The notes below the pieces were generated by a model that searched no databases, had not been told where the DNA came from, and worked only from the letters and a program-made list of their open reading frames with translations. The position numbers and the translations under genes are program-made. Positions 8,708 to 15,791 of a stretch of 44,800 nt of DNA are shown here, piece by piece; positions within the stretch are counted from its first letter, which is position 1, and every line of letters starts with the position of its first letter. This DNA comes from a bacterium (lineage in GTDB: Bacteria > UBA8248), in the NCBI GenBank assembly GCA_022828125.1, contig JAJEJD010000014.1, positions 1 to 44,800 on the forward strand. The letters run 5' to 3'.

Positions 8708-9763
8708 TCAGTCGGTGAAGGAAAAATCCATCTTTCGCGTGACGCTGTGCGTGTTGCCGAACGTCGGGATGACGAGGCTGTGCTTCCCGAGTCCGCCCGC
8801 GACGAACAGGCAGATGCTATCCACATCGTCGACAACGGGAACGCTCTGGAGGTCTTCCTGCGCCATGAGGTCGTCCCGGCGCCCCCGCGCGCGCTCCAGG
8901 TTCGCAGGCGCAAAAAGAAACGTCGGCACCCTGCCCCGCTCGTACAGGAAGGCCCGGATCCGCGGCGGGTCCCAGCCGTCGCGCACGAGCATGTCCACGT
9001 GTTCGGGGCCGAGGACAACCACCATTTCGCCTCCGAAGAGCGCGTTGTTGCTCCCTGCCTGCATCATCGAAGAAGCGATGGACTGAAGCACGCCCTCGCC
9101 GTCCGTGCTGGCCGCGTCGTTGACCATGATGTGCGGGTCGACGGCGATGACCGTCACGGCGCTGTCGGAGCGTTCCAGGCCGCGCTCGACGTGGAGCGGC
9201 GGCCACGGGCTCGCCTCTTCGTTCTCGCCGATGCAGCTCGAAAACTTGCCCTGGTGGCCGAAGGTGCTGCGATCGGTATCGCCCGGCTTGGCGCCCCCGA
9301 TGTTCTGCAGGATGAACCGGAACGCCCTGCCGATGGTGGCGTTGGCGCGCCAGCCCTGGCCGAAGAGGTTTTCCCTGCAGTTGATCCCCAGCGCGCCCCG
9401 GGCGGGGCCGTGGACGACGATGAGCTGCGCGATGCAGTTCGTCGTCCCCTGAACGCCCGGCAGGTTGTATATGGGGTCGAAGATGGCGTCGACGGCGGTG
9501 ACGAGGACCGGCATGTATTCGGGCTCACAACCCGCCATGGCGGCGTTGACGGCGATCTTCTCGATCGTGGCGTCGCCGAACAGGTGGGGGATGCGGCCGC
9601 GGGATTCTTCGGGCGGCCGCCCCGATGCCTCCACCATGGCCGCCACCCGCTCTTCGGTCGGCGGGATGACGGGCAGCCCGTCCCCCCAGCCGCGTTCCAT
9701 CACGTACTCGAGCAACTCCAGGGGGGATTCCGCCACCTCGTGGCGCGTGGAGGCCAGCTTCAT
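8708..9763 (-). CDS. Uncharacterised conserved protein, partner of the UGSC selenoprotein
   Basis: 351 aa with no signal peptide or membrane span. I recognise it only as a conserved environmental-bacterial family that I recall seeing beside UGSC proteins; no function is known to me. Visible landmarks are G-W-G-D-G-L-P-V-I-P-P-T near residues 25-36, A-M-A-G-C-E-P-E-Y (75-83), R-A-N-A-T-I-G-R (139-146), N-I-G-G-A (154-158), and S-S-C-I-G-E-N-E-E-A-S-P-W (175-187). Cysteines are 79, 110, 129, 177 and 318. The strongly patterned Asn, Gly, His and Cys motifs suggest an enzyme. The ATG at 9763 overlaps the UGSC stop by 4 nt (ATGA), so the two are translationally coupled and probably act together. 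A longer reading upstream would run through the UGSC gene in another frame and is rejected. Confidence 0.8.
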   Translation of the reverse strand: MKLASTRHEVAESPLELLEYVMERGWGDGLPVIPPTEERVAAMVEASGRPPEESRGRIPHLFGDATIEKIAVNAAMAGCEPEYMPVLVTAVDAIFDPIYNLPGVQGTTNCIAQLIVVHGPARGALGINCRENLFGQGWRANATIGRAFRFILQNIGGAKPGDTDRSTFGHQGKFSSCIGENEEASPWPPLHVERGLERSDSAVTVIAVDPHIMVNDAASTDGEGVLQSIASSMMQAGSNNALFGGEMVVVLGPEHVDMLVRDGWDPPRIRAFLYERGRVPTFLFAPANLERARGRRDDLMAQEDLQSVPVVDDVDSICLFVAGGLGKHSLVIPTFGNTHSVTRKMDFSFTD

Positions 9764-10317
9764 CCTTCGTCTTCCGGGGGTGGCGACTGCGTCAGAGACT
9801 CCGCCACGCTTTCCAGAATTTCGTCCGCGTGGGCGTGCACCGTATCGAGCGGTATTCCGGTGATGGGATGGGGGATCGAGACGATCGGCAGGCCCGCAAA
9901 GCCCAGGGCCCGCGCCTTCTTGCGGCCGAAGGCTTCGAACATGTCCGTGATGACGGTGAGCGTGGGGAGCCCGCGCTGTTCGAGCTCGATCGCGTCGTGG
10001 ATACTCCACGGCGTGCAGGACCCTCAGTCGGGCACCGCGTTCACCACGAAGTCGCACTCCGCAGACATCCGGTCGATCAGGTCCTCCTCCAGGGGGAGCG
10101 CGCTGCCTCCCTTGCGGTAGTGCGTGAACGAGGCGATGGGATATTTCCCGCTCAAGCGCTCTTCCAGGCGGCGGAGCAGCTTGTCGGAGTTCGGCTTCGT
10201 GTTGTCGAGAAGGCCCAGGCGGACCCCCTCAAGTAAGGCGGGGCGCGCGGCCGGCCGCACCTTCTCCATCGGAGGGGGTATTCCCGATGGATCGAGAATC
10301 ACCAGAGTCTTCGCCAT
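9760..10317 (-). CDS. UGSC-family selenoprotein with in-frame TGA (selenocysteine at residue 98)
   Basis: A 185-residue protein read through an internal TGA at 10024-10026. The first 97 residues (D-P-S-G at 9-12, L-L-D-N-T-K-P-N at 36-43) lead to D97, then the TGA, then G-S-C-T-P-W. This reproduces the U-G-S-C-T motif that names the UGSC family, in which Sec or Cys occupies the first position. After the TGA the frame is open for 87 codons (I-H-D-A-I-E-L-E-Q-R-G, T-D-M-F-E-A-F-G-R-K-K, A-G-L-P-I-V-S-I-P-H-P) and ends in a TGA that overlaps the next ATG. U98-x-x-C101 is a potential thiol/selenol redox pair. The ATG at 10317 has GGGGAGGGG 6 nt upstream. A hairpin fits a SECIS. Function is unknown. 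A nonsense mutation is possible but unlikely given the exact motif. Confidence 0.88.
9996..10010 (-). promoter_or_regulatory. Putative bacterial SECIS hairpin after the UGA codon
   Basis: On the coding strand, CGTGG-AGTAT-CCACG forms a 5-bp stem with a 5-nt loop whose second base is G. The loop begins at the 22nd nucleotide counted from the U of the UGA. Weaker outer pairs flank an A/C mismatch. Bacterial SECIS elements are small hairpins just 3' of the UGA with a G in the first loop bases, at this kind of spacing. SelB binding is inferred, not shown. Confidence 0.6.
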
Positions 10318-10413
10318 AAAAGACCCCTCCCCTGAAACCAGGAAAATCGCGCTAAACGCGGTCTGGAATTACGTTAAGATGCCGGATCGTTATGGAATGA
10401 TAAGATGATTGAG

Positions 10414-10442
10414 AGTATCTATATTCTTGCCGATCCTGTCAA
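10414..10442 (-). promoter_or_regulatory. Sigma-70-type promoter of the UGSC-transporter operon
   Basis: Reading the minus strand, a perfect TTGACA (-35, 10437-10442), a 17-nt spacer and GATACT (-10, 10414-10419, four of six consensus bases) stand about 100 nt before the UGSC start codon. This leaves a leader of about 90 nt. No other comparably good candidate was seen in the gap. Confidence 0.55.
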
Positions 10443-10517
10443 CAAACCCTCAGACGGCCCCCGTGCCGGGCCTTTACGGCCTGGCGGCGAACATCCAAGG
10501 AATCTGAACTGTAGAGG

Positions 10518-10668
10518 GCTGTTGAAAAAGCCTCGCTTGTCAGGGGATAAAGGCAACCCCCCCCTACCCCCCCTTGTCAGGGGGGCAAGAAAAAACAAAA
10601 ACCCCTCGGCCCGGCGAGGGCGCATCGCCTTTTTATACCCCCCTGACAAGGGGGGGTAGGGGGGGTTG
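10518..10668. repeat. Modular palindromic intergenic repeat, copy B
   Basis: Lies in the 399-nt gap between the UGSC start and the cinA stop. Inner arms are at 10554-10585 (CAA-C8-TA-C7-TTGTCA-G6) and 10638-10668 (the complement, with C7). The core has an A-rich segment, then CCCTCG-GCCCGG-CGAGGG, itself a perfect 6-bp hairpin. GTTGAAAAAGCC marks the left flank near 10520; no matching right flank is visible before cinA. Apart from this repeat and the promoter at 10414-10442, I see nothing in the gap. Confidence 0.85.
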
Positions 10669-10716
10669 CTTTCAAAGAGGGAGGTCGGGGGGTCGCACGA
10701 AAGCGGCCTTCCCGCG

Positions 10717-11979
10717 TCACGTCAGCGGGTCGAGACCCAGCACGGCGCGGCGGACGAGCTCCATCCCGTAGATCGGCGCGCGCGACTGAACGAACTGCTC
10801 GTTGCCCCCGAAGCTCGCCGTGAAGGTGAAGGCGTCGCCTCCGGTGTCGAGCGCCATGTGCGTGTCGCCCAGCGCGGGCGCGCGGCGCGAATTTTCGGGC
10901 TCGATGTTCTCCGGCGGATTGGGACCGAAGACGGCGAGGCCCAGGTCGGCGCCCGACTCCTCGCGGATTCGCCTCGCGAGCGCTTTTGCGAAATCCTCCG
11001 GGCCTTCTCCCTCATCCACGCCGAACATGCGCGCCAGCTCCTCCGCGTGCAAGCCGACGACGCCGCGCTTTAAGAACTGCACGCGCTCGGGCCAGGCGTT
11101 CAGCCGCTGGATCAAGGCCCCGCCGGTGTTCGACTCGACGATGGCGATGGTCTTGCCGCTCTGGGCCAGAACGCGCGCCAGCGTCTCTTCGAGCGTCGCG
11201 TTCCCGGTGGCGTAGACGGCGGAACCGAGAATCTCGCGCACCTTGACCTCAAGACCCGCAATCATGTTGTTCGCCTCTTCGATATCCTTCGCGCGCGCGG
11301 TGATGCGCACGTCCACCTGGCCGGGGTGGGCGAGCACGCCGATGCTCGGGTTCACCGATTCCCGGAACAGTTCGGATATCATCTCATCCACCCGCGATTC
11401 GCCGAGGCCGCAGGTCTTCAGGACCTTCGTGCGGATGACTTCCCCTAAATCGAATTTCTCCTGCAGGGTGGGCACCGCGCACTGTGTGATGATGTAGCGC
11501 ATCTCGTGCGGCACACCCGGGCTCACGATGATGACCCCTTGCTCGTCCTCGCACATGAAGCAAGGCGCCGTGCCGCGCGGGTTCTCGATGGGCGTGGCCC
11601 CGGCGGGAATGTAGGCCTGCTTCTTGTTGTTGTCGCTCATGTGGAAGCCGCGGCGGCTGAAATAGGCGCTGATGTAGTCGTACAGGTCCTGCCGGAACTC
11701 GAGCTCGACGCCCATCACCTTGGCGCAGGCCTCCCGCGTCAGGTCGTCCACGGTGGGGCCGAGCCCGCCCGTGGTGATGACCACCTGGGAGCGCTCGTGC
11801 GCCTGTTTGATGACGCCCGCGATCCTGTCCAGATTGTCGCCGACGGTGGTCTTGAAATACATGTTGACGCCGATCGACTTGAGCTGGTCTGCGATGAAGG
11901 CGCTGTTGGTGTCGATGAGGTCGCCGAGCAGCATCTCGGTGCCGATGGCGACGATTTCGCCGCGTACAGGTTCCGCCAT
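10717..11979 (-). CDS. CinA-like protein (MoCF-domain plus divergent CinA C-terminal domain)
   Basis: 420 aa with two domains. The N-terminal molybdopterin-binding-like domain (about 1-175) is clear: A-I-G-T-E-M-L-L-G at 11-19, T-T-G-G-L-G-P-T-V-D-D at 69-79, and S-P-G-V-P-H-E-M further on. In CinA this domain is linked to ADP-ribose pyrophosphatase activity. The C-terminal domain (from about 255) should be a nicotinamide-nucleotide amidohydrolase, but its hallmark E-S-C-T-G-G reads E-S-N-T-G-G and later family positions are not recognisable. Deamidase activity is therefore doubtful. The gene stands alone, with repeat copy B downstream. Confidence 0.88.
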   Translation of the reverse strand: MAEPVRGEIVAIGTEMLLGDLIDTNSAFIADQLKSIGVNMYFKTTVGDNLDRIAGVIKQAHERSQVVITTGGLGPTVDDLTREACAKVMGVELEFRQDLYDYISAYFSRRGFHMSDNNKKQAYIPAGATPIENPRGTAPCFMCEDEQGVIIVSPGVPHEMRYIITQCAVPTLQEKFDLGEVIRTKVLKTCGLGESRVDEMISELFRESVNPSIGVLAHPGQVDVRITARAKDIEEANNMIAGLEVKVREILGSAVYATGNATLEETLARVLAQSGKTIAIVESNTGGALIQRLNAWPERVQFLKRGVVGLHAEELARMFGVDEGEGPEDFAKALARRIREESGADLGLAVFGPNPPENIEPENSRRAPALGDTHMALDTGGDAFTFTASFGGNEQFVQSRAPIYGMELVRRAVLGLDPLT

Positions 11980-12083
11980 GAAAGGTTCCTCTATGTCGAT
12001 GATCAGAAAATGAAGGCCACAGTGGGACGCCGCATATTAGGGGAGCGCTCCCCCGGCGACAAGGGCGGGAGAACTCAAGGCGA

Positions 12084-12806
12084 TTATGCAAGCCCCGAGA
12101 GAACGAGCCAGCGCTCGAACCAGCGCGCGGCGCGCCTGTTCAACGTCTCCATGTGCAACGGCGCTTCGCCCAATATCGCCTCGGGGTCCGCGTCCGAGCG
12201 CGGGGATTTCATATCGCCCTCGAACGCATCCAGCCAGGTGGATATGTCCTCCATCCCGATTTCCAGGTGAAACTGGAAGGCGTAGGCGCGCGCCCCCCAC
12301 CGGAACGCCTGATTGGGATACCGCGCGGAAGACGCGAGATGCACCGCGCCATCGGGAATGTCGAACGTATCGCCGTGCCACTGGAAGACCGGGAAGGACG
12401 CCGCCTCATCGCCCAGCAGCGGGTCTTCTTTCGCCTCGGGCGTCAGATCGACCGGGAACCAGCCGATCTCCTGTTTCCCCTCGCCCGGATACACGCGGGC
12501 GTCCAGCGCCGCCGCCATCAACTGCGCGCCCAGGCAAAGGCCGTAGACGGGGAATCCCGCGTGCAGCGCTTCACGGAGAAAACGAAGCTCATCCGCCAGC
12601 CAGGGGTATTTCTCCGCCTCGTAAACGCCCATCGGCCCGCCCAGGACGACAATCGCGCTTACATCCTCCAGATCGCCCAAAGAGCGCGGGAGAGGCTCGC
12701 CCTTGTGGAGGGCCAGGTAGCGCGCGGGAACCCCCTTCTGCGCGAGCACCTCTTCGAGCAGCGAGAGCCTCTCCACGTCAACATGCTGAAGCGCGAGTAC
12801 CGACAA
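12084..12806 (-). CDS. Class I glutamine amidotransferase-like protein (GMP-synthase GATase type)
   Basis: 240-aa stand-alone class I glutamine amidotransferase domain. The nucleophile elbow G-L-C-L-G-A-Q places the catalytic Cys at 91. The catalytic His and Glu are in F-Q-F-H-L-E (His180, Glu182), and the oxyanion region is V-L-G-G-P-M-G-V-Y (54-62). Stand-alone members hydrolyse gamma-glutamyl amides or small conjugates; the substrate is not predictable. The start is TTG at 12806, preceded by AGAGGA at 7-8 nt; no in-frame ATG gives the complete domain. Copy C of the palindromic repeat lies upstream. Confidence 0.88.
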   Translation of the reverse strand: MSVLALQHVDVERLSLLEEVLAQKGVPARYLALHKGEPLPRSLGDLEDVSAIVVLGGPMGVYEAEKYPWLADELRFLREALHAGFPVYGLCLGAQLMAAALDARVYPGEGKQEIGWFPVDLTPEAKEDPLLGDEAASFPVFQWHGDTFDIPDGAVHLASSARYPNQAFRWGARAYAFQFHLEIGMEDISTWLDAFEGDMKSPRSDADPEAILGEAPLHMETLNRRAARWFERWLVLSGLA

Positions 12807-12837
12807 TCGGGTGTCCTCTTATAAAGCGAACCTGGAA

Positions 12838-13090
12838 GGGGGCTGGTGAAAAAGCCCCCCTTCTCAGGGGATAAAGGCAACCCCCCCTACCCCCCTTATC
12901 AGGGGGGCAAGAAAAAACAAAAGCCCCCCTCAGCCCGGCGGGGGCGCACCGCCTTTTTAAACCCCCCTGTCAAGGGGGGGTAGGGGGGGTTGCTTTTCCA
13001 GCCGGGGAAGCGAGCGGCAGCCGGGTTCGGCCGTGAACCTTCCTTCCCCGTTCCGCCCGCCCCGACGGGGGCTGTTTCAACAACCCCTAC
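12838..13090. repeat. Modular palindromic intergenic repeat, copy C
   Basis: Occupies the 280-nt gap between the amidotransferase start and the HAD stop. Inner arms are at 12878-12907 and 12962-12992, with core variants TTATCA on the left and TGTCAA on the right. Outer marks are GTGAAAAAGCC near 12845 and GGGGGCTGTTTCAACAACCC at about 13067-13086. The right edge reaches the HAD stop codon. Confidence 0.8.
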
Positions 13091-13848
13091 AAACCCAGAA
13101 TTGAAAGCGTGTCCCTTAAGTCCTCAATCTCAAAATCTGGCGGCTCACTTCCCTCCGGCACGGGCGCGCCCTTTCTGTTGAGCCAGGCGCACGGCATCCC
13201 CACCCCTTGCGGGCCTTCCACGTCGGCATCGAAAGTATCGCCCACGAAGAGAACCTCGCCAGGCGCAACCCCCAGTTCTTCGGCCACCTTGAGGAACAAC
13301 GACGCCGCAGGTTTTCTGAAACCCTCATCCTCCGAGATATGCACGGTATCGAGATACGGCGTGATGCCCATTCGATCGATAATCCGCAGCGCGGTGGGCG
13401 AATGGTCGAAATTGCTGAGGAGCGCTACCGGAAGACCGGCGTCTTTTATCTTCCCCAGCACGTCGAGCCGGTCCGTGTCGAAGACGACGGAATTCTCTAT
13501 GCCGTACATGTGGGCGTTCAGGGCCGTCAGGGCGGCGCGCTCCCTGTCTTGCGCGGGAATGGCGACCAGCAGCTCCATGAGGCGCCGGAAGCGGACTATC
13601 GAGCGCACCTCCTTGAGCTCCGGGTCGTTGTTGCGCTCGCCCCACACCTCTTTCGAGTTCTGGAGCCAGAGCTGGTGGAAGGCCGAATAATTCGGCACGA
13701 GGAAACCGCCGTCATAAAGCGCGTCATAAGCCGCTTTCGAGGTGGTTTTCTCCTCCTTGCCGTCGATCTCCACCACCGGGAACAGCTTGATGTCGAAATC
13801 GACGAGCGTGTCGAACAGGTCGAACGCAACCGCTTGATACGATGCCAA
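13087..13848 (-). CDS. HAD-superfamily hydrolase (haloacid dehalogenase/phosphatase type)
   Basis: 253-aa cytoplasmic HAD hydrolase, probably a small-molecule phosphatase or dehalogenase. Motif I is F-D-L-F-D-T (nucleophile Asp10, acid Asp13), motif II is L-L-S-N-F-D, motif III is the Lys of F-R-K-P, and motif IV is V-G-D-T-F-D-A-D. A helical cap lies between about residues 20 and 110. The start is TTG at 13848, with AAGGAG 5 nt upstream. The flavin reductase gene is 36 nt upstream on the same strand, so they may be co-transcribed. Substrate unknown. Confidence 0.9.
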   Translation of the reverse strand: MASYQAVAFDLFDTLVDFDIKLFPVVEIDGKEEKTTSKAAYDALYDGGFLVPNYSAFHQLWLQNSKEVWGERNNDPELKEVRSIVRFRRLMELLVAIPAQDRERAALTALNAHMYGIENSVVFDTDRLDVLGKIKDAGLPVALLSNFDHSPTALRIIDRMGITPYLDTVHISEDEGFRKPAASLFLKVAEELGVAPGEVLFVGDTFDADVEGPQGVGMPCAWLNRKGAPVPEGSEPPDFEIEDLRDTLSILGL

Positions 13849-13884
13849 GGGAACTCCTTGTGTAATTCAGGCCTTGTTCAGGGA

Positions 13885-14388
13885 TCAGTCGTAGGAGCCG
13901 TCCATGTCCATCTTCCGGTAGGCGCTGCCGTAGAAAAGAAGCGGGGCGCGCACCTCTTCCTCAAGAACGACGCGGGTTACGCGCCCCACGACGATGGTGT
14001 GATCGCCACCTGGAAGCTCCTCGTGGAGATCGCACTCCAGAACGCCCACGTTCCCCGTGAGCACGGGCGAGCCGTTCTCGCCGATTTCATGCGGAATGTC
14101 GGCGAACTGATCCTCCGCGTCCCTGCCCTTGCCCGCGAACCAGTCGGAGGTATTCTTCTGCTCTTCCGAGAGGAAATTGATGGCGAACTTCTTCGCTTCC
14201 TGCACCATCTTCAGGCTCGACGCCTTGTTGTCGTAACACACCAGGACGAGCGGCGGGTCGAGCGAGAGGGAGGAAAACGCGTTCGCTGTCATGCCCCGGG
14301 CTTCGGTTGGCGTTTTCGCGGTGACGACCGTGACGCCCGTGGCGAACCTGCCGAGGGCGGTTCTGAATTCTTTTCCGTCGATGCTCAT
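13885..14388 (-). CDS. Flavin reductase-like FMN-binding protein
   Basis: 167-aa split-barrel flavin reductase of the type that supplies reduced flavin to two-component monooxygenases. The N-terminal block F-A-T-G-V-T-V-V-T and G-M-T-A-N-A-F-S-S-L-S, the D-P-P-L-V-L-V-C segment and F-A-I-N-F-L-S are typical. The C-terminal G-G-D-H-T-I-V-V-G-R-V is also diagnostic. The ATG at 14388 is preferred because AGAGG lies 9 nt upstream; the ATG at 14397 directly abuts the ribosome-binding site. No monooxygenase partner is nearby, so the client is unknown. Confidence 0.9.
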   Translation of the reverse strand: MSIDGKEFRTALGRFATGVTVVTAKTPTEARGMTANAFSSLSLDPPLVLVCYDNKASSLKMVQEAKKFAINFLSEEQKNTSDWFAGKGRDAEDQFADIPHEIGENGSPVLTGNVGVLECDLHEELPGGDHTIVVGRVTRVVLEEEVRAPLLFYGSAYRKMDMDGSYD

Positions 14389-14505
14389 GTGTGCCATCCT
14401 CTATATTGAAAACCCTGGATTCGTCCGAATATATCTCATCTTTCCTTGCGTTCGCCTTTTCCGGTGTAAAGCGCAGTCGTTCTCCGTTCCTCGCCTATCG
14501 GAGCT

Positions 14506-14713
14506 GTTGAAAAAGCCTCCTTCCGGGGAGTGGAGGGGCATCCCGCGCGCCCATAAAACCAACCCCCCCTACTCCCCCTTATCAGGGGGGTAAAAAAAAA
14601 GCGACGCCCGTCCGACGAGGAGGGGTTTTTGTTTTTCTTGCCCCCCTGATAAGGGGGGGGGTAGGGGGGGTTGCCTTTATGGAGTTTCCCCTTCAGGGAC
14701 TTTTTCAACAACC
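14506..14713. repeat. Modular palindromic intergenic repeat, copy D (inverted core)
   Basis: Fills most of the 347-nt gap between the flavin reductase start and the alcohol dehydrogenase stop. Inner arms are at 14560-14590 and 14641-14673. The outer pair is GTTGAAAAAGCC near 14509 and GACTTTTTCAAC near 14697. The asymmetric A-rich core is in the opposite orientation to copies A-C. No credible gene is present; open frames here are translations of the repeat. Confidence 0.85.
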
Positions 14714-14735
14714 CGCATCGGCCGCGTTTGACCCC

Positions 14736-15770
14736 CTATCCTTTAGGCGTCAGCAGCACCTTCAGCCCGGCCCCGCGCGCCATGATGTCGAAGCCCCGCT
14801 CCCATTCATCGAGCGGGAGCATGTCGGATACCATCGCTTCAGCGTCGACCCTGCCCGCCTCAAGCAACTCAAGCGCCAGAAGCCAGGCGGAGCGCTTCTG
14901 CCCGAACGTGCCGACCAGGCGAATCTCCTTGAACGCCAGCCGATCCATATCGACGGGTACAGGTACTCCGGGCAGGCCCACCTGAAGGATTTCCCCTCCC
15001 TTCCGCACCGCCTCGACGCAAACCTCCATCGCGCCGGCAGCACCAGCCGCCTCGACCGCCAGATCGACCCCCCAGCCGTTCGTCACCGCCAGAGCGCGCT
15101 CCAGAACGTTTTCGGTCTCCACGTTCACCGTCCATTCCGCGCCGAGCGAACGGGCGAGCGCGAGTCTGTGTGAGTCCTTCCCGGCGCCGGCCACCATCAC
15201 CCGCGCGCCGTGGGCGAGCGCCACCTGGGCGCATCCCAGGCCGATGGCGCCCGGCCCCATGATGAGGACGAAATCGCCCTCGCGCACGCTGCATTGCTCG
15301 CACACGCCGTGAACGCACACCGCAAGGGGTTCTGAGAGTGCTGCCGCCTTGAGACTCACGCTATCGGGCAGGCGGTGGATCGACTCGGCCCGCGTGACCA
15401 CGTAGTCGGTGAAGGCGCCGTTGCTCACCACGCCCGCGATGTCGCGCTGCTCGCAACGATTGTAGCGACCCGAGATGCAGTGCGGACAGACGCGGCATGT
15501 CGACTTCGTGGGTTCGGCCGTCACCCGCGCGCCGAGCGGAATTCCCTCGACACCCTCTCCAATTTCCACCACTTCGCCCGAGAACTCATGCCCCAGCACC
15601 AGCGGGGGGAAATAGTGAAAAAACTCGCCCGAGGCGATGTGCACGTCCGTGCCGCAGATGCCGGCGTGGGCGATCTTGACCTTCACCTGCCCGGGTCCCA
15701 CGCGAGGCTCTTCCACGTCCAAAAGCGCCATCTCGCCGGGCCCGCGCGCCCGTTTCACCAGGGCTTTCAT
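14736..15770 (-). CDS. Zinc-dependent medium-chain alcohol/polyol dehydrogenase
   Basis: 344-aa NAD(P)-dependent MDR dehydrogenase similar to threonine, sorbitol and butanediol dehydrogenases. Catalytic zinc ligands are Cys39 (G-I-C-G-T-D) and His61-Glu62 (G-H-E). Structural zinc cysteines are 92, 95, 98 and 106. The nucleotide fold is G-P-G-A-I-G-L-G at 171-178. It is 21 nt downstream of the cyclase-family gene, so the two probably form one unit acting on related oxygenated substrates (inference). Copy D of the repeat follows it. Confidence 0.92.
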   Translation of the reverse strand: MKALVKRARGPGEMALLDVEEPRVGPGQVKVKIAHAGICGTDVHIASGEFFHYFPPLVLGHEFSGEVVEIGEGVEGIPLGARVTAEPTKSTCRVCPHCISGRYNRCEQRDIAGVVSNGAFTDYVVTRAESIHRLPDSVSLKAAALSEPLAVCVHGVCEQCSVREGDFVLIMGPGAIGLGCAQVALAHGARVMVAGAGKDSHRLALARSLGAEWTVNVETENVLERALAVTNGWGVDLAVEAAGAAGAMEVCVEAVRKGGEILQVGLPGVPVPVDMDRLAFKEIRLVGTFGQKRSAWLLALELLEAGRVDAEAMVSDMLPLDEWERGFDIMARGAGLKVLLTPKG

Positions 15771-15791
15771 GTTCGCCTCGCGCGAGGGGAA

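Noticed and set aside
9760-9942. Separate 60-aa gene starting at an internal Met
   Set aside because: It is in the same frame as the upstream part of the UGSC gene and has no ribosome-binding site of its own.
8708-10057. 449-aa version of the UGSC partner
   Set aside because: The extra 98 residues are an out-of-frame Arg/Ala/Gly-rich reading of the UGSC gene. The ATG at 9763 with the 4-nt overlap is the natural start.
10024-10317. Stand-alone 97-aa protein ending at the TGA
   Set aside because: The sequence directly after the TGA completes the U-G-S-C-T motif and stays open to a coupled stop, so selenocysteine decoding explains it better than termination or a pseudogene.
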